Assembly: GCA_036897445.1 (NCBI GenBank)
Contig: JAYMTL010000093.1
Span: forward strand, 1-64,000
From: Pelargonium tetragonum
Lineage: Eukaryota > Streptophyta > Magnoliopsida > Geraniales > Geraniaceae
DNA: 64,000 nucleotides
Reading direction: 5' to 3'
Each line of letters starts with the position of its first letter. Within the stretch, counting starts at the first letter, position 1. Positions 26,982 through 39,900 of this stretch are shown here, one piece after another. The position numbers were made by a program, and so were the translations under genes. Under the pieces are notes generated by a model that saw only the letters and a list, made by a program, of their open reading frames with translations, was not told the origin of the DNA and searched no databases.

Positions 26982-27327
26982 TTAAATATACAAATATACT
27001 ATGTAGACGCTCTTGTTTTTCAAAGTAATACCTGCAGTATGCCCTAAAGTTTGAAGTTTAGTTGTAGGTGTTCTCTTCTTTTTAAGGTTATTGCTCTTTG
27101 GAGTTAATGCTACCAGAGAGGATACAGACCTTGTAGTACATAGAATAGTTGTTCTACCTGACTGCAGCGCAGCGAAGAAGGGATATTTAAGAGAGTATAA
27201 TACAAAACTACTACTTATGTTATACACAAAAAACCCTTACGGACTTACTTTCATACCTAGCTTAATCCTCAGAGCTGTGCTTGCATTCTGTAACTTACTC
27301 CCTATCTTGATAATACTTCTAGCTTGA
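26982..27327. other. Small less-mutated island with overlapping open frames
   Basis: Two open stretches overlap on opposite strands, 78 codons on + (27091-27327) and 81 codons on - (26982-27227). The plus frame begins with TTG, not ATG. Its last third (residues about 54-78) is rich in L, I, V and A, so it would be predicted hydrophobic. I recognise no family. The segment keeps more CpA/TpG than its flanks, including a CAGCGCAGCGAAG string. Overlap of two open frames in DNA with few TA-type stops is expected by chance, so I do not call a gene. Confidence 0.15.
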
Positions 27328-27349
27328 GTCTGACTCTTATTCTGTAACA

Positions 27350-29150
27350 TACTTCATACTTTTTCCGTAAAGGAATCCCTTTTTAGCTTTTTTATACTCT
27401 TATGACTTTACACTATCCGGAATAAGAAACCTAGAAACAAAGATTTGCTTTTTTAATAGTTGCTAAAACTTATAAACCTCAGAGAAGGCTACTAGTTATG
27501 CCTTTTCCAAAAATTTCCAATACTCACGAAAAGGTTAAAGCAAAGAAAGCCAGGATTCTTATATACAATATTTATTATCAGTTTAGAGGTCTCTTAAGGG
27601 ACCCCTTTAGTATAGAGTTGGTATTTACTATACTTACCTTACTAGATTATAGACCCATGTTTAGGCCTCAGATTTACTTATTTACTTGAATTCCTTGTAA
27701 ATCATTACTCACTTAAAATAAAGATTATAAAACCTCTGCTAAACATAACAGCACAAAATCTGGAAGAAAATGACTAACTGAGAATCCGGGTAACGAATCC
27801 CTTACATTTTCTTGTATAAACCGAAATCCTAATCCCTCTTTATTTTACTGTAACTAGAAACCCCTACCTTTCTTAATTAATACAAGGGTCTCAAAAGCCA
27901 GAAATAAGAGTCTCGTTATTTTTTTTAGCTTACAACCCTTAGCCCTGAGACCCCTTACTTAATGTATATACTTTTCCCTGGATGTTAATACTAAACTTAA
28001 GGGAGTAGTCCTTGTCCGGGAGCTAGTTCAGCAGCTTTACATGGGTTGGCTCCTAATTACGTTTTAATAGAGTAACAGCTCTGCTTTTCTAATACCATAT
28101 GCGAGTAGAGTAGCTTAAGAAGTCTAATATTTAGGGTTTTGACTCTAAGCGTATGAAGTTTAGTGCAGGAAAAAGTCCCGTTAGATATGAAGGGACACTC
28201 CAGGGCCTCGGGGCATTCGCGTAGTAAGGTAATCCATTTGCTCTGCTAAATTCTTAATAAATGCTATTGACTCCTAAAATTTCATACTCATATAAAGAGT
28301 ACTGAAGGAAACTCTTTTTCACAGTAAAACTTCATTTTTAGTAGAATATATCTTTGAATAGTACTTTTTAGGTTTAATCCCTCTTACTATATTAACAAAA
28401 GCTATACTCTACTTAAGGCTTGAGAATTCTTCGTGTATTTACCTGATCCGCATCCGCTCTTTAGCTTTATTCCAATTCCTTGGGAATAGGGAGGATCGCG
28501 CATAAGTACTCTCTTAATCTATTAGAATGGACCCTACTTGTAGAAAGTAAGCGGGGGGTTCTTAATGCAGATAATCTTAAATAGGAGCCTCTAATAGCAG
28601 AAGTATACCCGCAAATTCAAAATCCTATTTACAATACCTCACTCCTCCTGTTCTACACTTTGTTTCACAAAAGACAAGAAGGCTTCCCGATCTTTTATAC
28701 CTATATTCCCCTTAACGGCAGGGTAACCTTAAAAAGTTACGAACTGGGAGCTCCTGAACTATAGAAATTACGCACGCCGGTAGTTAAAGGTTTCCGGAAA
28801 AGGTAGAATAAACATAGCACGTAAAGGTACCCTTTATAGTATATTCCCGACCTGGGGTTTTCTAGAGCTCACTATTTCGAACAAGAGTTTCGGCTTAAGA
28901 CTAGGATTCAAGAATAGAAACAGGAGCCGTATGAGCCCTATAGTGTTGTTATATATAAAACCGCAAGATTTTCCAAGTTTTTAATTTACTACAAAAACCT
29001 GGGGGTTAAGTCGGGAAAGCTCACTAGTGACCGACTATATAAGCTAATGCTTTTTATACGTCAACAGGATTTCCTTTCTGCATCATAAAGGAATTAAAAA
29101 ACCAAGAGTATTCAATAAGCCCCGGTTCCCACCCCATTTTAGACTTGAAC
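27350..29150. other. Strongly mutated AT-rich DNA, no gene seen
   Basis: Line 28381-28440 has TA 9, CA 1 and TG 2. Open stretches stay under about 65 codons and have no recognisable content. No repeats of note were seen. Confidence 0.5.
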
Positions 29151-29420
29151 CAAGTATACTTAAAAGAGAGAAAGACAAATCTCTGATCAAAAAACGATGC
29201 CCCTTACCCAAGGGTGTCAACCAGCAGTTTAGTAGACTTAGACTCCTCCTTGCCTTTATTATCTAGAATTGGAAACAAAGGAAGACCCACTAACACTTAG
29301 AAGACTCCTTGCTTTCAATCAACTGCCATATAAGTTATGTACGTGTGCGCGCGCGAGAGAGGAGAGGGAATGTATTGTACTTACTGTCTTATTGTAGTTA
29401 AGGAAAGAGTTCATCAACAT
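29150..29420. other. Small less-mutated island around a GT/GC/GA tract
   Basis: Line 29161-29220 has CA 4, TG 4 and TA 2, and 29281-29340 has CA 5, TG 3 and TA 4, so the usual deficit is relaxed. The island contains the alternating GT/GC tract described separately. No coding frame is recognised. Confidence 0.35.
29337..29368 (+). repeat. Alternating GT/GC microsatellite grading into a GA tract
   Basis: Bases 29337-29355 alternate strictly purine-pyrimidine for 19 nt and end in a GC-repeat core. Bases 29355-29368 then form a pure purine GA/GG run. It is the most GC-rich simple tract I saw. Alternating GT/GC of this kind is known to be able to adopt Z-DNA under supercoiling; no function is claimed here. 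Confidence 0.75.
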
Positions 29421-32400
29421 AAACAGATATAGTACTTGTTCCTTGAGTTCTTTAAGCGAGAATACCTATAGTCTTTATCAGTAGTGAGTATAGTGCTTAG
29501 GAGAAAAAAGCTAGTCTCTCTATTCCCGACTGAAGCGATAGCGTAGGAAGCTGAAAATAGACTAACTTAGTAGGGGGCTTCTTTAATTTAAAGAGCTTAA
29601 GTGGGATCCAATACCTATAGCTCAGGCTCTTTTTATATGACCTTCCTTATATTAATAGGAGTCCCCAAACCCGGATTTAAGCTTACAAAAAAGAATTTTG
29701 AACAAAAAGGGACTTAATTGAACACCTTGCAATCAAGATAGCCCGTCAATATGATAAATTCAGAGTAGAAAGTACTTGTATACTTTATGGTAGAGTGAGT
29801 CCCAGTTATCCGTTCTAATAAAGATATTTTAAAGAACTTTCTGTAAAAAAAGGATTGCTTACAGCGCTCCCCGGGCAACTACTTTCCTAGCTTGTGATAT
29901 GCTACTGAATTTAACACCTCTGAGGTCAAGCAAAGATATTGCCTTTTTCTTTATTAATAGAGCGCCTCGTATAAGTTTGTTAATTCGATATTTTAGGTGC
30001 CTAGTAATAACAAAGGTTCCTCTTTTCTTTACAAGGCTGTCCCTAAAGAAGACATGAAAAATCCCCAATAGGTTAGGAATTAATTCTAGATAGAAATTTT
30101 TCTTCTAAAAGCACGGAACTCCCAAGAAAGTTATGCGTATCTTTTTGAGTAAATTATTAAAAATTTTCACAAAAAATATAAGAGAGTTCACTATTTAAAA
30201 AGGAGGGCCCTTTAGTCTTTTTGTAATTACAAATACTTACTTAATTTGCAGCTATGGAACTTTTTCATTGAGACTAAGCCTAGTTTTAGATATAGAATTT
30301 TTGGGAATACTCACTGACACTGAATTATCAACTCGTTAAAGTTTTTTCATTCCGTTTTAATCTTTAGTTCTGCTTTATCAGAAATGCGGAGGTTAGTATG
30401 AGGATCAACCCATTACCCAAAAGTTTTTTTAGTTACTTCTTTTTAGTACACCTAGGTGCGTGGTCTCTATATTAGTCTTTTTCTTTGTTATAGTCTTGTC
30501 ACTATATGAATAGGGAACGCTTAGGTTTTTAGAGATGTATAGATCCAACAAGGTAAGGCAAATGCTTTTTATTAATTGAGCGGGCCCCTTACTATAATAA
30601 ATTTCAAATTTAAACCCCCACTGTATGCTAAGCAAGGGAATTCGCTTTTTAGTACTCTAAGGGAATAAAAACCATAGGTTCGGGAAGGATACAAACCAAG
30701 TTTCTATGGGAAGGGGTATACTTGGGTTCTATTCTTAATTCAAGTTTTCCGGGTACAACCCTAAGGGTATCTTACTCTATCTTCGAGTCAATGAGGGGGT
30801 TATCTTATAGATATAGAGAACAGAAGAATCTTAAAAACTCTTAACAAGAATCCTTCGGTACTTTGTAAAACTTTATTCTTAAACGCATGTAAACTTAAAT
30901 CACTTTGAAAAGGGGAAATTGAACTGCTCTATTCGAAATAAGAACGGAGGGGGCCCTTCCTGAGCGATCATTGACAGGCTTACTGTCAATTCTATTTTAC
31001 ATCGTCGAATCGGAGTGGAGTGGACACAGGTTCGAATCTGAAGGGTTGACCAAAGGCAGGAGTTCCTAATTGAGATAAAATTCCCTGTCTATGCTGAGGC
31101 TGTACTCGAATCCGGATAAAATGACTCTTAATATCTACCAACCAAAAGCAAACAATTTTATTTTGAAAGAAAAAGCGGACTCGCTTAGATAGAGCTAAAG
31201 GTTCAAACCGGTATCCTCGGCACGGGTAGGCTTAACCCCTTAAAATATAATGCGTATAAGGGGGTCCTCGAAGTTTTAGAATCGCGTCTTTTATGGAAGT
31301 ATAGGTCGAAGTGTTATTACAATAATAAGATAATTACGCGAGTTCCTTTAAGGGAAGAACTTTTTAGAATCCGGAATGCTTATAAAGTATTGTCATTAAC
31401 TACTTGGTTGACTTTACCGACAGCCACTCCCCTGGCTGGTTTGCATTGCTGATAGATAAATAACTACAAGGAGTTATACTGGGTCTTTCAATATAAGCTT
31501 TTAATGGGCCCTTCTTCTTATAATGGAATCACCAGGACTCGTTTATTAAAACGTTGCGGGATAATTAAAGGGGGCTGGACGTAACTATGCATAAGAGATA
31601 GCGTATTTAAATCAAAAAAAAATTTTTCTATATTTAGTTAAGTAAAGGAGAGTAGTATCTTAATTAAACTTTGTTAAAGTCTTTTTATTCTTTTACAGTA
31701 GTATACTAGCAATTCTCGGCAAAAGGCAGTTAAAGTAGATTGCGAGAATACAAAATAATAATGATAAGTGAACTCCCATAGAGTTAAAACAAAAAAAAGA
31801 CAAGTTAAAAGGGGTTGAACCCTACGAATTTTGATAGGAATCCTTCTCAATTCTGGGACAAAGCTATGGACTAAGCAGAGAGGATAAAACTATTCAACTA
31901 GATTTAGCAGGGTCCCTTACTTAAAACTTAAAAGAGACCACAAACTTTAGCAGAACTTTTTTTATTTATCAAGAGTGGCTGGGGATTTCTAAATTTTTGT
32001 CGATATACCTCTTTTTTTGGTATACAACCAAGAGGCAGTTAGCTCAGATTAGTTATATGCTTGTATCAGGACAAACTCTTTAAAAAAGTAACGTAATAGG
32101 TTAAGGGGCTTGGTAAAGCTTATAGAACCTCGTTTAGGAAAGTCCTATGAAATTGAGTTATGAAGCCTTCTTGATTAAAATTCGGGGATCCTCTTAAGTT
32201 ATAAGCGCTCTATTTACTTCGCTTGTAAAAAGAATTTTTCGATCCTAATGATAGTACTATGAAACGGGGGAAACCCTTTATCACGGAATTTTTACAAAAT
32301 AGATAAGAGTAAATCCCGATTAAGGCATCTCTTACCCAAAGGAATATAAAAACAAAGCGGCTAGGATCCTTTAATCTAGGGCAACCCCCCAAAAAATCTA

Positions 32401-35400
32401 TTAGCTTCTTGTAGTCACTATTACAAAGCTCAAAGCTCCGTTAAGGAACTCCGGCGGGTTAGGTTTTAGGTAGAGCTGTTACCACCTTTTGTTTAGTTAT
32501 TCCCTGTTGTGAAAGCTTTATGTCTTATAAACAAAAACAATGGGTGCAAAGAAAGGGACTCTACTCTATACTCTAAAAATAGAAATCGAAGCTAAGTATT
32601 CCTCGAGGCAATACTATACGGATTACTAAGGAAGCAGTAAAACCCAAGGACTTGTAGATTTTTCATAATCATACACGTATCAGTAATTCACAGTAGAAGC
32701 TTTCTCTTTTTGTTAGGGAAACCTAATAAAAGCTATCATATATAAGTATAAGACGGAATATAACCTCTCTAGGCCTACTCCTTCCTATTTTGAACTAAAC
32801 TACTACTTACATGAAATTAAGAGATTTCACTACATAAAAAGGTTCGTGAGGTTAAACCACGCCGCATTTCTTGCAATTCCTTAAATCCCAGCATTGTAAA
32901 TAAATTTGCCCGTTAATCGAAAGCCTTTTTTATACTTTATAATTACAGGAAAGGTAGTCCTTATATGATACCTATTACACAAAACCAAAATCTAGGATCC
33001 TTAAAGTTAGATACGAGTTTGCAGTTACTTCAAGATAGAGGCAGAAAAGGAATTTCATAGAGTTAGTTAGGTCCTTTTAAATAAAAGGTAATTTCGTATA
33101 AAGGTACTGCGACAGGTACTTTTAAAAACCAAATTGAATAAACTATTCTTGTGGGCTATTATAAAGTGTCCTATAAAGGTAAAAGAAAAGGCTTAGTTTT
33201 TTTAGTTAGAATTGTTAGAGCTATACCCTCCTTCTTAGTTTAGTAGCAGTCTTAATAAGAGCTTTGTTGTTATGGGGCTTAGGAGGAGCCCCCTGTACCT
33301 AGCTATTGTATTCTTCTATAGTCTATAGTTTTGTATTATTACTCTTAAGTAGTTATTAAGTTTTAGGAGCTCTACCTTGTAAGATACTGCACAATTTTTG
33401 AACATGAGAATAAAAAGCCCTGGTAAGAGTTCCGTTGAATCCGGTCTAATTTCATATTATAGGAAGAAGGCCCCCTTTAGCTTTTTGAGTGGCTAGAAGT
33501 TTACTACTTTACTTTTTTTAAGTTACCTATCCGAATTTAAAAAGCATAGCTATAGTGGTATAACAGGAAGTCAGAATTTAAGGGCACTGGACAACGAGTC
33601 TGTTTTGTATACTATAACTATAAAGGGAACACCGCGGGCTGACAAGGGTTCTAATTATGTATCCTGAGAAAGATTTATGAGCTACCCTGAAGTAAAATCA
33701 AACTCCTCCTAGGTACAACATAGGATACTCTAAAAACTAAGTGAGGGCTGGCGCTTACACTTTGCAAAAAAAAATGAGAGCTATTCCTGGGAATTCCTGA
33801 CGAGAAAACGGAAAGTCTTTCTTATACTTAATATTAGTAAAATCGACAAATGCAGCATACCCAAGATAGAGAGATCCTAAAAAGAGTCCAGATTAATTAC
33901 AGGGTAAATGAAGCCAACTAAAACTAAGGGCGTAATTATGTTAAAGTTAGACCTAACCTATAGGTTTGAGTTTGCATTAACTGGCGGAGCCTTTTAAATA
34001 CACAGAAATTTTTTCTAGGTAAACTTGGATTTTTTATTTTAGATATATAGCGTAGAAATTTTGAAGAAATTTAAGGGTGAGAGGGCTCTGTATATATAAT
34101 GGAGATCTTTAACAAAAATACAGCAGCATTCATTAGAGGACTCGTGGATATAGCCATTTCCTAATGACCCAAAGCACAAGAATAATAGAAACACTTTTTA
34201 AGGGATACCTAAGGAAAAAACATTAAGGGGTTTCTTAGCTCTGACTCAAAGGTAACAAATTTATTTGTTAAGCTTAAGCTTTTCTAGGAAGTACACTTAG
34301 GATTCTTCTGCTACTTTCATTTTTATGGGTGCTCCTTTGTTCGATGCTTTGTCTTTTTGATTTACAATGCGGAGGGTTTTACCTTGTCCGAAAGTAATTG
34401 AGAAGGGCAACTCAAAAAAAGGAGTCAAGAGGTTTAGTCTTTTCAAAAGGATACTGAAAATTTCTTCCAAAAAATATGATAAGGCACCCTTAGGCTCTGG
34501 CATTTTCGACTAAACAAAAAGGATTGAGGTAGTTACTTCCGTGAGTTAAGCTTTTTCTAATCAATAGACTTAAAAATCCGGCAGGAGCTTGTGGATTTTT
34601 ATGTACCTCCTTCTTTTTTATTGGATTTATGCTTTTATGGAATTTAGATATTAACATAAGTACTAGAAAGGGCTCAACTACTGTTTGTTCTTGAATTAAG
34701 TCTCGTAATTTTTATTAAAAGGTTTTTGTCTACCCTTCGAAAAAGCTTTTTTCTCGAAGGCTCCTAGGACTCCTTCAAAAAGTCACCAGTGGAAACAGCT
34801 TGTATAGAAAGGACCCTTTGCAAATTATTAAAAGAGAGACAATGCTGTCTATAGCTTTTCAAATCTCATTAACTACAGGGCTCCCCTTTAAGAGAAACTA
34901 GGTGTGTAGATAAAAAAGGGTCCTTGCTTTTTTCGACTTCATTTCATACCATGGATCAAGACTTTCTTTTAAAATTTCTTGTACCACTTTTAAAGTCTTT
35001 TGTTCCTATAATTTCAAAGGCTGCCCATATTGATATTGAGGGTAAATAAAAGCACTCAACTAGATCCTAACTCAGCCCTCGAGGGGGGTGCGCTTATAAA
35101 TTTAAGTGAAATGGCAGGCTGTAAAAGTGCAGGAAGGAGTCTTTTCGTGGTTTATTTGTTTTCAATTATCAACTTTGCGAGTATAACTTAGTTATAAGGT
35201 TTTGTTGATCATTTAAAGAAGTTCTCGTGGAGCCTAAAGGAAAAAGTCCAATTAAACTAGGCTGCTTAATAAAAAAAAGGTGCTTCTTTTTTAAAGTACG
35301 TGCATTATTGGGTATTAGTATGGCTTTTAAGAGCTCTTTAAACAAGGCTTACTTTGCGAATTTCGGAATATAGAACGCTATCTTAAAGATCTTTGACCAA

Positions 35401-36850
35401 AGGCTTTAGTCTAATAAAGGGGTTTCCTTTTAGGCTATGTAGTCTTTAGTACTGAAATGCCTAGGTTTTAAGTTTTTAATATTGTTACCCGCGTTAGCTT
35501 TAGAGCTTCTTATATAGAAAATGAGTAGAATCTGATTACTCGGAATATCTCAGAGCGAATAAAGTCAAATTTTAAATAAATAAAATTTTAGAATGGGCTA
35601 GTAATCGAACGGTATAATACATGGAACAGTTTTTTTATACAAATTTCTTTTTGTAGGATCCTTATTTTTTTCCAGTCAAACTCTCTAAAGGGATACTCTA
35701 TTATTTTCTTTATTTGTAATTTACGAAACCCGATAACTTGGTGTCAAAAAGAAGCTCTTTACAAGGACAGAGCCCCTAGTATAATAGAAAGCAAATTCGC
35801 AAGGTATTTACCCAAACAAAAAAGCTAGAGTAACCACAAGCCTCGTATTAAATCTAGTCTTTTTTTATCTTGTACCCTAAGACTTTCTTATCCTGCAGTA
35901 TAAAAAGCCAAAGGCATATGCATTTATTAATTAAGGATTTTGATAACGGGCTTGCCTTAAGCTCTAATTTACTTTATTCTGGCCTGCGCTAGTGTAAGGG
36001 AACTCCTTTTAGAGATTACCACACTAAAAAGTCGAGGTGCCTAATAAAAAAAAATCCTTAAGAACATTACCTACTATATATCTATAATGGAAACTAGGGA
36101 GTGTTTATTAAAATGAAGAACAAAACTTTAATTTGTTGATGATTCATTGCCAAGCCAGCCATAGGGATCGTTATAAACAGTGTCTTTTTTTAGTTCTCTG
36201 CCCCTAGTCCTCTATACTTATTGTAAGCGAGATCAGAGTTCTGTATGTAGATATATGCGCTGCTGGATAACAATAATGTAATGTACAAAATAAAATCCCT
36301 AACCCGAGTTTTATTGTTGAGTCTAGACAGCTCAAAAAAGGACAGGTGAGTACCTAAGAGTCCTCCTACGCAAAAAAGAGATGTCGTATCCCTTAGTGAA
36401 TCGCAATAAGGTTTTCTTAGCCTTTACTATATAGTATATAAATTGAATTTATCAAGCAAAGAAAACTCCGGGGTTTTGCTGTTTTACATTTACACTCGTT
36501 CGAGAGAAACTTTTTTTACTTTCCCATTTCAAGCTTCGTTCATATTCCCTTGCTTTGTAGCTCGTAGGTGTATATTTTGACTCATGAATTTTGGAAAACT
36601 CAAGTATTTAAATGCGTAAGCATTTATAATACAAAGAGAGCAACCAAGTAGTGGGGGTTCCGGAGGTTTCGCTTTCATAAAGAAGAAAATCCAGGGTATT
36701 CTATATGAGAAATACTTATCTAGTATTGTTTAAACGGAAATCGAGTCAAATTCCTAATTTTACCCATTATTATTATTGAATAAGCAAGCAGCCACTTATT
36801 ACTCTCTTTTTCTGTACAGTACGTTAAAGAGATCCTTAAAAAGGTACTCT
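29420..36850. other. Strongly mutated AT-rich DNA, no gene seen
   Basis: Line 31261-31320 has TA 6, CA 0, TG 2 and four CpG, showing CpG retention clearly. A hairpin lies at 30970-30990 and a B-box-like string at 31033. Open stretches stay near 60-70 codons and none has a recognisable product. Confidence 0.5.
30970..30990. repeat. Short hairpin, 8-bp stem with 5-base loop
   Basis: ATTGACAG (30970-30977) pairs perfectly with CTGTCAAT (30983-30990) around the loop GCTTA. A B-box-like GGTTCGAATCT lies about 45 bases downstream, but the pieces do not assemble into a tRNA cloverleaf. A few such stems are expected by chance. Confidence 0.5.
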
Positions 36851-36893
36851 AAATGAGCTGCTTTTAAAAAAATACGGAGGACTAATCACTGGA

Positions 36894-36902
36894 CCCCCCC
36901 CC
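36894..36902 (+). repeat. C9 homopolymer
   Basis: Nine consecutive C bases lie in AT-rich surroundings. Runs of C contain no CpA except at their end, so they are immune to the mutation that shaped the flanks. Confidence 0.85.
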
Positions 36903-39900
36903 TTTATCGGCCTTACTATAGTGAGAGCTTATACTTATGGGAACCTTGCTTCTACTTTATATAAAGAGTACCTTAGAGTTAGAAAAGGATGCTTTTATAT
37001 CAGGAACTTCCTTGTATACAGGATAGGTTTGACTTTCTTATGACCCCGCGCTTAAGAGTAGAAAGCTAATTCCTAGAATTAAGGTTTGCGTGTCATGTTT
37101 AGGGTTTAAAACGAAAGGGGCCCTGAGGGGTGTAGAAGATATACTATATTACTACCTTACCAAATCTAGAGAGTCTAATGCTCGAGGTAACTAAGTGCAA
37201 AAGTGAAATCAAATTCGTTTTACTCTTGTAGTTCCTTGCTAGATTCTACGCGTTTATACAGAAACGAAGACCAATCGTATCGAGCTAATAGGTTTTCAAT
37301 CCCAGTTATAAGCAGAGGCACACAAAACACAGCTCCAATCTACTTCTTTACCAAAAAAGTTTATTCCGGCATTAGCTTTTTTTATATAACAACTAAGGGT
37401 GTTTAAATTTAGTGCGCAGCAGGGTTCTATCTAGGCACTTTTAAAAAGACAAAATCTAACAATATGGTATACCAGGAGCGTTTCCCTACTACACTACTAC
37501 AAAATGAGGGGTCTATCGATAACTATGGGGATTAGCCAGTTAATGCCTGTACTACCCCTTAACCTTAAGCTTAACCGAGCACTTTTTAGTGTTGCTTTTT
37601 GAGCTTTATAAAAATTGAGTTTAGATATTTCATGTCTTTATACTAATTATATTAAATTCTTAAGTAAAACCCTATGAAAGTTCCGACACCAGAATATAAA
37701 GGAAAGAAACGGCTAACTTAATCTTAATTAAGAGCTTGCTCTCTTTAACTACAACAGGGAACTTGTTAAGATAAATTAGGAGAATTCTATGCTCTGGAAA
37801 CAAGTATTAATCCCATAGGCAAAAAAGTTATCAACAAAAGGATGATTTTAAATAAAAATAACGCTGTAAGTTTTTCTATTGGTTCATTTTTTTAGTATAA
37901 AAGGGTTGTTCCTCCTGATTTTATCTAAGATGCTCTATCTGTATCTATTAGTTTAAATGAGAAAAATCCTAAATTTTGCTCGCGATATTATAAATATTTG
38001 GGAAAAAGGCTCTCAAGAAAGTAATAGAAAGTTGGAATTGTAAAGCCAAACACGTAACTAACGGACTTCGCGACCTTTCTATATTATATCGAAAATAGTA
38101 TACTCATAAATAAGCACATCCTTTAGGAATTGTTAGAAAAAGAAGCGCAGTTATATTATTTAAAGAGTCTAAGATAACCTTATTGATGGAATCCTAACCA
38201 GAACTTTTGCCTTACTTCTTTATACATGTTTATACAATTGACAGCGAATTTGCTACAGAGGAAAAAGTTTTACCCTTTGACATCTACCTAAAGAGAGCCG
38301 CGTCTTAAAAAAGCTAGTGAAAACTAAGAAATTTCTTTTTGTATCTAAGTCAAATTATTCTCTAAAAAAATCTTTGGCCAAAAATAGAATTTTTTTAGGG
38401 TTCACTAAGAATAATATGTCAGATAACATTTTACTATATTATAACTTTCGATATTGACTGTACAACACTTGGATTTTGACTTTTAATAAAGTTCGTCCTA
38501 TCCTATAAATGAAACCTGATTCTAGAATCTGACATCCGGATTTACACCGATGATGCGATGTACTTTATTTCGGCTTAGCTAAAAAAAGCAAGACAGATTA
38601 ATCTCTTTTAAGTCATTTTTAGCCCTTGTCTAAGTCAAGGTGCTCTCTGAACTTTTTATTATACTGTAAAGTGGAATACTAAGGTTGCAAAGAATAAGTG
38701 TTCATAAAAATGTCAAGATTACATATACAAAATATTATACGCGGATCCTCCACACCTTACCAAGTAACTTAACTTGTACCTTTCTACTTCTAAGTTTAGC
38801 AAATTTAGGAATGGAGGTTGGACGTATCCGCAACGGCAATAAACACAAAAAACTATATAGAAACTCGAAAACTAAATAAAAAAGCATAACAAGCCCCTAC
38901 TAACATTCATTAATTTGTAAGTCTTACAGCTTTTATTAGTAAAAACTCCGATAAAATGATTTTATACTACTTATCTACGACTTCCCTTTTTTTGCCTGGT
39001 ATCGGGAACTCTTTTTCTTGATATCTTACTCAGGTTACGAGCGGGTCTAACTATTTCGATCTTACTTAGCTATAATATTTACCAGCCCAGAAAAACTAAC
39101 CCAAGACTGAGCGAGTAGTTGTGAACGCGTTATAGTCATAATTGTCTAGATAATTCATACCAAGCTCCCCCATCGAGTCTAGCAATCTATCTGAACTCCT
39201 TTTAGTAGACCCTTAACTTTTGCATATAAATAAAAATGAAGGGACAAAGTCTTAGTTTGAACTATGAATTTTTTATTTGAAATCCTTTGCTGTACCCAAG
39301 GCTTGAATTTGCTATAGTATACATGTAAAAAGTATGTTTATTAGGAATAAACCCTCTATTCCCGGTATGTCATGATTTTCATAGTACCCCTATTCCTCGG
39401 TTTCACTGCAATCCCTTGACTCAGGGATCCCTTTTATCATGTGTGACAGTCTCCTTTTTTATATTTGATTGTAAGTTATACCCTTTGCTCTAGCCTTGCT
39501 ATGGCCTGATCTTGTTTTTATTCGTTTACACTAAGATAAAAATTCCGGACGTAGCTAATTTGATTTTATTTGTTTAAAAAACTTTTTATCTCATTCCTAT
39601 ACTATAATCTAATGGGTAGGCTAATGCGATAACAAAGAATCCAGGATAATAGGTTCTGAAGCCGAACAGTGTCAAGACTTTTTTTTGTAAACAACAAGTG
39701 TAACCCGTAACCTACAACCACAAGATTTTAGTCCATAGATACCCCTTTCTTAATAGCCGCTTGTTTTCCAGAGGTTTAAGCAATTCATTGGTTTTTTAGG
39801 TATCGATATATCCTTTTTCCTAAAAAAGGGCCCACCTAAGCAAGTCATTTTAGGTATGCCTATTTTACCCTTGTGAATCCAGCCAAAAGCTAAGGCAAAA

